Source of the DNA: Lytechinus variegatus
Lineage: Eukaryota > Echinodermata > Echinoidea > Temnopleuroida > Toxopneustidae
Assembly (NCBI RefSeq): GCF_018143015.1
Contig: NC_054743.1
Span: 45,604,922 to 45,668,921 of the forward strand
DNA: 64,000 bases
Direction: 5' to 3'
The notes beneath the pieces are model-generated. The model ran no database searches. It saw nothing but the letters and a program-made list of their open reading frames with translations, and was not told where the DNA came from. A program made the translations under genes and the position numbers. This document shows, piece after piece, positions 24,846-35,422 of this stretch (position 1 is its first letter; the number at the start of each line of letters is the position of its first letter).

Positions 24846-25439
24846 GAAAGAAGTAAGTTATGACAGGTTTGGAGATGTCATAACTATTTGGTCAAGTTGT
24901 CCCCGATCTTGGCAAAGAGGGATTCGTGAAACAGTTCGCTAACAGGTAGCTAACTATTTCCAATTTAGTTAAGAAGTTAGAAGACTTAACGGTGTTGAGA
25001 AACGGGCCCCAGTCTACGCAAGCAGAACCAAACAGAATCAGTTTGCCACACTCAAATTCCCAATTTGCACTCGCATCAATTATTTAGTTACGTACCTATC
25101 ATTTTATGATCTAGTGCATAGAACAAATGACCATTTTTTTTAGGTCGGAATGTCAACAATTTTCAGCTCGTGCTTCGCATTCCCATTATTGAAATATGTA
25201 CCATCCTCATGGTTAAACAGTCCTTAACAGGATCATGCTAGAACACTTATTAAAATTTATGTTCGTGCTTGGCATTCTCAGTAATTATCTAGAACACACA
25301 CATCTTGTTCAGGATCACAAACGGTGCCTAGAATGTTAAATTTTCAGGACAAAATACATCCTAAATACATATATAAAAGTTCCAAAAAAAGTAAGAAAAA
25401 AAATTGCTTGCCTTTGCACTTTTTATATAAGGCCTACGT

Positions 25440-25925
25440 GATTATTTCATATTGATGTTATTTTATAAGAAACCAACTCGCATATTTAATGACCCAGTGT
25501 AGTGGTCGCGCCGGATGCGCACCCCCAACCAGTAATTGGGAGGAGATACCTGCGGGTCACAGTTCTGTGTGCGCACCCTTGTAGGCGACCCAGATTGGCT
25601 GGCTCCTCCAATACGCCTTGGAATGTCTTTAACAGATATATGGCACTATATAAATGCTGTGCATCATCATCTACCAACACACCCAAATTTTAAAAAATCT
25701 GATGACTTTTGATAAGATATCGTGAGGAATCCAACTCGCATATTTAATGAGCTGTGATCTTTGACCAGCATATTCCGAATTCGAACTTAGCCTGTATTGG
25801 TATCATCTACCTACACACCCAAATTTGTTCAAATATTAAGTAGAATATTTCATAACTCATAAAAAAGACATTATCATGCGGAAACTAAATTGCATATTTA
25901 ATGTGTTTTGACCTGCCGACTCCAA
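25440..25925 (+). repeat. Degenerate tandem repeat ('gaaaccaactcgcatattta') split by a SINE
   Basis: The words 'aactcgcatatttaatgagc', 'cttagcctgtat' and 'ctacctacacacc' recur here, at 22310-22430 and at 30295-30365. A separate insert interrupts the unit at about 25498-25672. Confidence 0.5.
25498..25672 (+). mobile_element. Short SINE-like insert
   Basis: Higher GC than its surroundings; starts 'ccagtgtagtggtcgcgcc' and ends 'ggcactatataaatgctgtg', the latter resembling the 3' part of the tRNA-SINE at 25930. Box A/B promoters are not clear. Confidence 0.4.
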
Positions 25926-25929
25926 ATTC

Positions 25930-26275
25930 AAACTTGGCCGGTTCTATCAGAGGGTCGTGTGTTCGAATCCCGCCATGGACTAGCGTCCTTTGGCAAGGCG
26001 TTAATCCACTTTGCCACTCTCCACCAGGTGTTAAATGGGTACCTGGTAGGATGTGAAAGCCTATGTATAATGTAGTATGCCTAGCAATTGAGTCTTGGAA
26101 CTCTTGTTGGAGTGCTCCCCAGGGAGTGGAGAAGGTGCATACATTGTACGCAGGCATACAAGGTTCTGATGACCGTGGTAATACTGAGTCTGGAAAGCGC
26201 TTAGTCTCTTAGAGACGTCGTTCCGATGCATTAAGCGCTATATAAATATGTGGAATATTATTATTATTATTACTA
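25930..26275 (+). mobile_element. tRNA-derived SINE with (ATT)n tail
   Basis: An RNA polymerase III box B-like GTGTTCGAATCCCGCC lies at about 25951-25966. The 3' end is AAGCGCTATATAAATATGTGG followed by ATTATTATTATTA. Length and tail fit a tRNA-related SINE. Confidence 0.7.
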
Positions 26276-26819
26276 TGGTGTCATCCACTCCTATGGTGTC
26301 ACCCACTCCAAGCTGTGGGGAAGTTACACATTGATGCAGAGGTTCGAGCCCTGATCACGTCTTTCGGATTGTGACATTAAAGGTCGGTCCCAGACGTAAA
26401 TAATCAAACCTGATTGATATACGTCTGTCAAAAACTCAAAATACACACACACACTCCTAGTACCAATGATTAATGTTAATGTTTGGACCTCATAGGCGAC
26501 ATTACCCAAAATATGGGTTGCCGGTTGGACAATGCTGTTCTGAATCTGATTTCAAACCCAAGACTTTGGTAAATGTACGCCTTAATACAAATTGGAGTTA
26601 TGCGATATGACTTTCATTTGGTGGGAAGACATTTAATACTTTATAAAATTAGTTGAAATTAAAATGGATTATATTAATGCTCACTGTTGGTGAGCATTTC
26701 TACACGATCCCCCTATTGAGATTTATAGTAAATATTTTGGAATTATATTAGTTATGCGACCCCTCCCTCATGATGATCACAGCATTATTTGTAATGGGGA
26801 TATATTTCGTTCATATATT

Positions 26820-27265
26820 CTTGTCTCTTCTTTCTCTTTTTAGCCTTTTTTTTGCTTGTTAAAACCTTTTCATTTTTTGGGGGGGGGGGGCTTGCCAAAT
26901 TTTATGTGGGTCAAAATTACATTCATTTTTTTAGTGACAATCTTATTTTTCATTTGTCAAATTTTACGCAAGACAAAATTACCTTCGATCATTATTACAG
27001 TTAAAACCTTTTTTTTAATTTTAATTTTTTTTTTTTTGGGGGGGGGTTGCCAAATATAACATGGACAAAATGACTTTCCCTTTTCTTATTTATTTTTTTG
27101 GGGGGAGCTTGCCGAATATCACGCGAACGAAATGACTTTCATTTTTAGTGACCATCACTTTACGTGAGACAAAATGACCGGTTTTTTTTAAGTGAGAACC
27201 TTTTTTGGGAGTTGTCTAATTGTACTTGAGAAAATTCACCCCACCCCCCCCCCCTACTTTGGAAA
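26820..27265 (+). repeat. Imperfect tandem repeat with poly-T/poly-G blocks
   Basis: About four units each contain a T-rich stretch, a G run, 'ttgccaaat' and 'gacaaaatnac' near 26880, 27030, 27100 and 27165. Not coding. Confidence 0.55.
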
Positions 27266-27296
27266 ATCTTGGATTTACCTCTAGTTTTAATCATGA

Positions 27297-28041
27297 TTAA
27301 CCCTAAATAGACTGGGCTATTTCGATACCTAAGAAGACTGGGGAGGGGGGCTGATTCAGCGCCCCCTTATGATCTCGGACGTCGATTGCGCGATCGCGAC
27401 GAAAATTGGCACACATTACCCATGGCATAATCTACCAAATTATCACATCAAATTATGCAAAAAATCTCATGTTTCATTAATTATGCTAATTTTTGCGTAA
27501 AATCATTAGTTTGCTCTAATTAATAAAATAATGCCCCTGAAATGCTAATTTTTGTTTCACCTACTCTAGATAGGCATCTGATCAAATTTATTTTTAAAAA
27601 ATTTCAACATCATGTTTATTTTCTTATGTATTCTATTGTTTTCTAAATTTCTTCTGTATTTCATTGTTTTTCGACTTTGTTTTTCATTGTTTTTTCAATG
27701 GAAATTGTCAGGGACTTTATTTTGACCATGAAAAAGATAAAATAAATTGATTTTAAGCAGTAAAAGGAAAAATAATAATACATTTATGAATTTTGGCTAA
27801 AAACACTATTTGTATTGGATTTGTACACAAATTCACGTTTTTGAGTAATTTTGGGTCTGCATGCACGAACGAAATGTTGCGTAATTTCGAAACTGTGTAC
27901 CGGGGGTCACAATTTTGGTCTCAAAAGTTGTGCGAGACTTGAAAGTAAAAAGTCGGCGAGCAACGCGGTCAAAAAGATTTGCGCGGCGGATTTATCACGA
28001 AAAATGTCGAGGGGGGGCTGATTCAGTCTTTTTAGGGTTAA
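27297..28041 (+). mobile_element. CCCTAAA-family MITE, best-preserved copy E
   Basis: TTAA-CCCTAAATAGACTGGGC at the left and GTCTTTTTAGGG-TTAA at the right; 745 bp. Seven or eight other copies in the window share its interior, e.g. 'ttaattatgctaatttttgc' and 'ggtctcaaaagttgtgcgag'. CCCTAAA next to TTAA is piggyBac-like. No coding capacity. Confidence 0.8.
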
Positions 28042-28559
28042 GATCATGCGTATACCACGGCAGAGGCGTAAACCGCTGCAGGGGCATGCAGGCTGGCCCT
28101 TGATCCCTAGTGGATTTCACCGGAAAAAAAATCCAGATAAGAGAAAAGGAAAGAAAGAAAGAGAGAGGGGGGGGAGAAAGGGAAGACTGGGAAATAAACG
28201 AAAAGGTCCCCCCCCAAAAAAAAAGGAGGGGAAAAGAGAGAAGAAAAAGCGAAATCATTAAAGGGGTGTATATTATAACTTCATTTATAATTGTTTTTCC
28301 TTCTTTTATGGGGGGGGGGTCAAAAAAATAAAAACCTTAACGAAATGTTTTTCTATAATTACATTTAGGTCTACACTCGCGATTTAATAAAAAATAGTAG
28401 CCATCTATATACAAATGATGCGTTAGAGTGGGTCAGTAGGAACTCTGTGTACAAGGTAACCACATGCACACAGTTCCACTGACCCACGAAAGAAACCCAT
28501 GCATCATCTGTTTTATAGAATGGAATTTTTTTTTTAATAAACCACAAAAATTAATGATT

Positions 28560-28685
28560 TACTGGATGCATGATAATTTCATGCGTCCGGTAAATTTAAT
28601 TTACCGGACACATGATTTTTTTTACCGGACGCATGATTTATTTACTGGACGCATGATTTATTTACCGGATCGATGCATGAAAATT
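28560..28685 (+). repeat. Short array of CCGGACGCATGATTTATTTA units
   Basis: Four to five units of about 22-24 bp, the first one inverted, so the array starts with a small palindrome ('ttaccgg'...'ccggtaaa'). Confidence 0.6.
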
Positions 28686-29138
28686 CCAAAATCTAATGCA
28701 GAGCGCAGACACTTTGATAACCCTGGACAACATAAATATGGGCTTAACTGGATAATGTTGCCACAAAGATATTGTTATACCCAAAATGCCAGATACAGCT
28801 TTGCATTGACTATATCTTGAGCAGTTGAGGCAGCCTCGGACCTCCAATACATGTAGCTGTGTGTGTGTATGCGGGCCGCGCCGGGGGCCAGCGCCTGCCT
28901 GGGCCTGCAGTGGATATTTCGCTGTGCACAGCCAGCCCAGGGCAGTATAGATCTAACGTTAGATCGTACTTCTCAACTAACGAGTATGTGGGCAGTTTTA
29001 ATCCCAATGACAATTACGGTACCGTATTTGTACTTACAGATCATTTTGCATCCTTTGATTCATTCTGCTTTGATCGAAATTCAAATTTTGACGTAAACAA
29101 GTGACGGTAACAGTACATGCGCGATGACATCACAATGA

Positions 29139-29139
<1 letters not shown>

Positions 29140-29177
<38 letters not shown>

Positions 29178-29352
29178 CAAGTGCACACCTAGTTACCAAT
29201 AATGCATATAGCATTTCCATTTATTTGAAAGCAGGATAAAAGAGCATTGTAGATTAAATGCCTTGCTCACGGGCATAGGTGCCGCGGCCGGGGATCGATG
29301 TCCGGACTTTCCATGTATAGCCAGGCGCCTTAGACCACTCGGCCACGGCACC
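29140..29352 (-). mobile_element. tRNA-Leu/Ser-like SINE with poly-A tail (minus strand)
   Basis: On the minus strand it starts GGTGCCGTGGCCGAGTGGTC, a class II tRNA head with a box A. CGGCACC pairs with GGTGCCG 75 nt downstream, like an acceptor stem, and GATCCCCGG takes the box B place. About 110 nt of unrelated body and a poly-A run of about 30 follow (poly-T at 29142-29172 on +). The disturbed T-loop and anticodon arm argue against a working tRNA. Confidence 0.72.
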
Positions 29353-30545
29353 TCCACTTTTCGGGCGATTGCTTGTTTACAGTGGATATCGTTGCGTTTT
29401 GATTATCGGGATATCGTTCATGCAGCCCAGTAAAATTTTTGCATTGCTCTCAACCAATCAGATTGCAGGGATTTTCTCATCCATTCTATAAAAAGTTTTA
29501 AAATTGCTAAAGATCCAGAGATATCAAAACCCACCTGCTGATTTAGCACTGGGGTACACAAGCCAGGGTTATGCCCAGTGCATGCCCCCCGAATGTTCTA
29601 CGTACAACCAAGATATAAAAAAATGAAGGGAATTAAAGAAACCAAAATTAGGAAAAGTGTAAGGTAAGATATCTGTCTCAAATTTAGATTTGCACGAAAG
29701 GTTTTTTCTCGCTTGCTTCATTCGCTTGGAACATATAAAGCAACTTTATTCCCACGTGCCATATGTTTCGGCCTCTTTCTTTCTACTAATTCATTTTTTT
29801 TACTCATCATGCTCCTGCCACACAGGGGTTTGCCCTAATGCATGAACAATCATTAAAAAATATCATTTTCATACCATGTGACTGGGAATTTTTTGCTCTA
29901 CCCCTCCCCCCTCGATCCCTGTATCGATTTGACTTGACATGGGCCTATACCTGATGTATTCTGCTTCAATATAAAATCATAACGGATAGAACGCCTTGAT
30001 TGAATACAGGCCAAACAGCCTAACGACACACACACACACACATTGCCGTGTCACGTGACAATCAGTATTAAACGAGGATGTGTACAACCCTATGGCGACA
30101 AGGCTAGTCGCAAAAGTTGAGCAAGTTCTGGACGAATAGGCTTCAATACCCCAAGAAAAGAAGTAGTATCTAGGGACTAATTAAAAATAGTTTTCTTAAT
30201 GGAGTTCCATGTTAAAATCTAGTAATTTAAGTCCAACTTTTAATTCGCGTGCACTCACTTTTTTAACACAGGAATTAATAGGCACGGTGCCTAGAGTGTC
30301 CTCTACCAACACACCTAAATTTAAAAAAAAACAATCAAATATATTTCAATTTATTGCACTGAAACCAAGTGGGGGTGGGGGGGGGAGGCAGGCAAATCAA
30401 TGGACAGGTGGAACGCTTAATGCCCCCTCCGGACTTTGTCTGCGAGAGCATAATTACAGAGGAGCTGAATTTGAAGAGGGCCTGAATCAAGACTGAAACA
30501 TCGCAATACGTGTAAGTGGAGTAGCCTAGGCTAGGGCACTCACAC
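29353..30545. other. Intergenic sequence, no gene seen
   Basis: Contains a (CA)n run near 30027, a copy of the 'ctaccaacacacctaaattt' repeat near 30300 and G-rich tracts near 30370. No supported exon. Confidence 0.45.
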
Positions 30546-30555
30546 TAGTACGAGG

Positions 30556-31101
30556 CCGGGGGGGGGGGGCACTCAGTATATAATGCATAGTGGGTATGTG
30601 CCGCGGAGGGGACCCCCATTTTTACACCCAAATTTCCGTTCCAAGCCAAGGCATAGCATTTTTGTCTTATTGAGAAAAAAACAAAGAAAGCTGCTCCAAG
30701 GCAAAGCATTTTGTTCTTATCTAGAAAAAAGAAGAAATTCGCTCCAAAGCTTCGCATATTTTTCGTTACGCCATTCCGGTCGCATTGATCTGCTGCAATT
30801 TTGGTGAAAAGCGGCCACAGAGCGCTGTCCGACCATCGTCTCTGAGCGAGCGCACCCGGCGGAGGCTGCGCTAGCTGCATCACGGATGCCCGTTCCATAG
30901 GGATGCATACGCACGTACTCACACGCTGGCGATCGATCCGTTCCAACTTCCAAGGACCCCCATTTCACAAAATTTTAGTTCCAAACCCCGTTCCGAGGAC
31001 CCTCCTTTTTACAATACTCCCGCTCCAAGCCCAAGGCCCCCGTTTTTGTCTCTCCTGCGGCACACCCCCACCACTTTTTTGTTCAAGTGCCCCGGCCCGG
31101 G
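30556..31101 (+). mobile_element. hAT-like MITE with poly-G ends, copy 2
   Basis: GTACGAGG occurs at 30548-30555 and 31102-31109, an 8-bp target-site duplication. The body is nearly collinear with 15808-16313. The open frames here on both strands are also present in the other copy and are not genes. Confidence 0.82.
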
Positions 31102-31209
31102 GTACGAGGTTAGTGAGGCTGGGTAAACTTGCGCCAAGTTGCGGCCAAGCCCGCCCAACATGCCCAAACTGTTGAATAAATTTGTTATTTCAAATTAAAA
31201 AAAATATAT

Positions 31210-32427
31210 TTGTCATCTGATTTCAATGAAATTTTCAGCATTTTGCTCTGTATGAATTTTACATTATTTGCTAAGTTCTAGGCCAAAATATCTTCAGCCT
31301 GTATAATTCCTCACCATTTTAGGTGTGCAGAAAAGACCAATCCCCCCCCCCCCTTTGTCTGACTACAGTACACAAACTTGAATACATGGGACTATAATTT
31401 TTACAGTACACAGCTTCTTGCAAATGAAAGTAGCACGTATGGCAACCACTACGATTTCCCATTTTGTTTTCAACGTAATTCAAACATAGCTGAACTTACG
31501 AATGCAATGTCCGTCCACATTCTACTAATTAGAGAAGTTGTTTGCAGCTCTTGTTGGCATGAATAACCATGATAACGTGAAATCTAAGCTAAACAGGAAA
31601 GGTTCACCAACATGCCGACCTGTGAGTGTGACCGTCCCGCGGCCGGATATCGATCGATCGAAGATCGGCTTGAGCAAGGTGCAGCCAATCAGCGACGATC
31701 TCATATACCCTGCCAGAAAGAGGAGACAGAATTATTTTACATGGACGGAATTTTTTGTGATGTGACACAAAATCATTTTGTCGACGGAATTTTTTGTGAT
31801 GTGACACAAAATCATTTCATCGACGGAATAGATATTCGCATCGCAACGAAATGAATTTTGAGGACGCAATTTTATTTCGTCTCGACGAAATTGATTATAA
31901 GTGTGACACAAAATAGATTTCGTATACGAAATCACACTGCATCATGACGAAATGAATTTCGTTGGAGTGAAACACAAATTTTCCTACAGAATTTTCCTTT
32001 GAACACTTGGGGTGCCATTTCGTTAGATCAAAATTCATTTCGTGTGTACGAAATAAATTTTGTGGACGAAATTACATTTTGTCTCGACGAAAATTTATTT
32101 TGTGTGACAAGAATAATTTCGTATACGAAATAAAATTGCATCATGACGAAATCATTTTCATATGAACAAAAAAACTTTTGTGTACGGAATGGCGTGAATT
32201 GGACGGAGTATGGCACGCCAAAAAAAGTTTGTGGACGCAATTACATTTCGTCTAGACGAAATTTTTTTCGTTGAGACAAAATTAATTTTGTGTGACACAA
32301 AATAAATTTCGTGTACGAAATAAAACAGCGTCATGACGAAAAGATTTTCGTCTGAATAAAAACACATTTTGTGTACGGAATTGCTTGAATTGCACAGAAT
32401 ATACTGGCGGACACTTGGCGCCCCATA
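31210..32427 (-). repeat. Right long terminal inverted repeat
   Basis: Reverse complement of 81-1360. The dyad array occupies 31735-32427; the GC-richer inner segment lies at 31320-31730. Small indels relative to the left arm are concentrated in the inner part. Confidence 0.75.
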
Positions 32428-32433
32428 GTTATT
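32428..32433. repeat. Right target-site duplication GTTATT
   Basis: Directly follows the CCCCATA end of the right TIR. Confidence 0.65.
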
Positions 32434-33479
32434 AGTCGTTTCGCGCGTATTTGACACACAAGCTTGCACCGTGCTATGATGCACACAGCACCCACGCTCT
32501 TGACCAAAGAGACGACCCAACATACCCAATGAACTTACACACAAACTAAGGCCTATACCTCGGCTATCTTTCCTTGTATGCACACGTTAATGCACACACC
32601 AACCCCCATCTCCCTGGTATACACATGATACATGTAATGATAAGACAGGATTGAGATGAATGAGGGAAATTGTTCTCTGACCATCGACGTGATCATTGTG
32701 AATGTAGGCCTACCGTACATGCACGCTAACTGACCACGGGACCATACAGCCAGTACCAAATTATTCACCGTTTCCCCTTTTCTGCACTTAACAGTCATAA
32801 GCCAGAGGAAAAATAAGGGATATTAATGATTCATGCGATATTGGACAAGTCATGTAAGTTTTATAATTTCATCATGTTCATCTGTTTTGTAATTGACGAT
32901 CCTGATCCTTCACTGTGTCGGTGAACTGCATCAAGGACTCATCATTTTTAAATAGTTTTTACTGGTTTTTATTGTACATGTCAATCTTATGTTCCCCGTT
33001 GCTATCACCTATGAATATTAATACTATAACGAACCTTCAAGTACGACGTTGTGTGCATATTGATCAGTACACTACGTGTAGAATGAAAGTTTACATATCG
33101 GATACAAAAGTTTACGTGAATGACGGCTGTCATAAACGCCTATCAGTCGTTTTATTCAGCTCGGCAAAACTGATGTACAGGTTCTTTTGGTAATTTATAA
33201 CAAAATGCCACGGTAAAAAAAAATCGGCGCGGATAGATCGAATGCTAATAAAGTTGAAAAACAAAGTATCGTACTTTGCAGAAATCCTTTTGTTTTGGGA
33301 CAAATCGCCGGGAAGGGAAAGAAGGGGGAAGAGCTCGTGGAATCGTTCGCTCTCGCTCGTTTCTCATAGGTTTTGCGTGCAAATCTCCGTGAACCGCTGG
33401 CAATGTGCAGCGCTCTCGCTGTTATCGATTCACTGTGGTGACCTCATTTTATTACATGTTTGCGTAATGACGATTTCGC
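32434..33479. other. Flank of the giant element, no gene seen
   Basis: Short open frames only, none with a recognisable domain or a convincing splice site. Confidence 0.45.
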
Positions 33480-35300
33480 GTGATTTTACTACACTGATAT
33501 ATTTTGTTTTCTGGTCGAATTCAAGAACAAGCGATTATCGTACATTGTTCAAAGAAATACGTAATTATTTCGCAAGTTTTATTATATGAACACGAATCTT
33601 TCCACCTAGAAACGTACCAGAAATATTTTCAAAACCATTTAAGACACTTTTTAGCCCAATATGTCATTTTTTATACCTTCATTTCTCGGTTCATTTCGTG
33701 CCAGAGCGGAAACAAACACGCAAGCGATAATCGTACATTGTTGGAAAATGCCGTAGATTACAACGAAAGGTAATTGGATTCTTTCCGCCTTAAAACTATT
33801 TAAAAGTATATTTCGAATAATCTACGACCCATATCTATTAATATTCCATATATTTTGTTTTATCAAATGTCTGGTCGAATTCAAGAACAAGCGATCGTCG
33901 GACATCGTTCAAAGAAATGCATAATTATTTCGCAAGTTTAATTATATGAACACGAATCTTTCCACCTTGAAACGTACCAGAAATATTTTTTAACACAATT
34001 AAAAACACTTTTTAGCTCAATATTTCATTCTTTTATACCTTCATTTCGTGCCAGAGTGGAAACAAACACACAAGCGATAATCGTACATTGTTGGAAAATA
34101 TCGTAGATTATTACTAAAGGTAATTAGATTCTTTCCGCCTTAAAACCATTTTGAAAGTATATTTCGAATAATCTAGGATCCGTGTAATCTATTAATATTT
34201 CATACATTTTGTTTTATTACATATCTGTTCGAATTGCGACGATTATCGTACATTGTTCAAAGAAATACATAATTATTTCGTAAAGTTTAGATACATGAAT
34301 ACAAATCTTTCCACATTGAAACGTACCAGAAATATTTTTAAAACCTCTTAAGACACTTTTTAGCTCAATATTTCATTCTTTTATACTTTCATTTCGTGCC
34401 GGAACGGACCTAAAACTATTTAAAAGTAGGCCTATATTTTGAATAATCTACGACCCATTTATATATTTCATATATTTTATTTTATTAAATGTCTGGTCGA
34501 ATTCAAGAACAAGCGATCATCGGACATTGTTAAAAAAAAATGCATAATTATTTCACAAGTTTGATTATATGAATACGAATCCTTCCACCTTAAACGTACC
34601 AGAAATATCTTTATAACCATTAAAACACTTTTTAGCTCAATATTTCCTTAATTTCCCCGTTCATTTCGTGCCGGAGCGGAAACAAACAGGCAAGCGATAA
34701 TCATACATTTGGGAAAATACCGTAGATTACTATACGAAGGGTAATTAGATTCATTCCGCCTTCAAACTATTTAAAAGTATTTACGACCCATTTATCTTTT
34801 AATATTCCATATCTTGTATTATTGATTGTCTGGTCGAATTCAAGAACAAGCGATTATCGTACATTGTTCTAAGAAATACATAATTATTTCGTAAAGTTTA
34901 GTTACATGAATACAAATCTTTCCACATTGAAACGTACCAGAAATATTTTTAAAACCTCCTAAGACACTTTTTAGCTCAATATTTCATTCTTTTATACTTT
35001 CATTTCGTGCCGGAACGGACCTAAACAAACACGCAAGCGATGATCTTACATTGCTAGAAGTTACTATGTCCTATTTCATGTCGGGGTCGGATTAAGAATA
35101 AGTGATGATCGTACTTTGTTGGAAGAAATAGATCATTATTATGCAACGGAAATAATATAAAACTAATATCAATATGAATCTTTCCACCTCGAAATGTATA
35201 AGAATTATTTTGCTAAAGATCTAAGACACTTTTTAGCTCAATATTTCATACTTTAATACCTTTATTTCGTGTCGGGCAGACAAAAAAAATCGCCTCATCG
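33480..35300 (+). repeat. Tandem array of about six units of 255-360 bp
   Basis: GTCTGGTCGAATTCAAGAAC-like unit starts lie near 33511, 33871, 34225, 34492, 34829 and 35085. Each unit also has 'tttccaccttgaaacgtacc', 'acactttttagctcaatat', 'tcatttcgtgcc' and usually a second 'gcgataatcgtacattgtt'. Shorter units lack a middle block, so deletions occurred within the array. It ends about 100 bp before the sequence that hosts the LINE. Confidence 0.82.
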
Positions 35301-35422
35301 GTCGCGCACATTTCACCAACGGATTTAGAAAGCACATCTTGAGTACGAGTATTCGCCTGCAAGTTGACCGCGTGCAAGCTGCGAGAAGCGGCGAGAAGCT
35401 GCAATGATAAAATCTAGGATTA

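Larger units (their letters stand above)
22523..25010. mobile_element. Composite repeat bounded by GGGGCCCGTTTCTCAACACC ends
   Basis: The left end at 22523 and the inverted right end at 25010 share GGGGCCCGTTTCTCAACACC. Inside sit two complete younger MITEs (23316-24085 and 24247-24845) and a retroelement-like tail (about 22900-23060). No target-site duplication was recognised. The left end is also present, inverted, at 8391, within the THAP duplication. Confidence 0.5.

Noticed and set aside
28859-29104. GC-rich overlapping frames near 28.9 kb
   Set aside because: Two frames are open on the same strand over simple GC-rich sequence; no recognisable protein or splice sites.
29278-29352. Functional tRNA gene
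   Set aside because: The T-loop and anticodon arm are disturbed, and a SINE body plus poly-A follows directly.
33480-35300. Tandem units as the 5' UTR promoter monomers of the LINE
   Set aside because: The target-site duplication places the LINE start at 35571, inside other sequence, so the array is not part of that copy.
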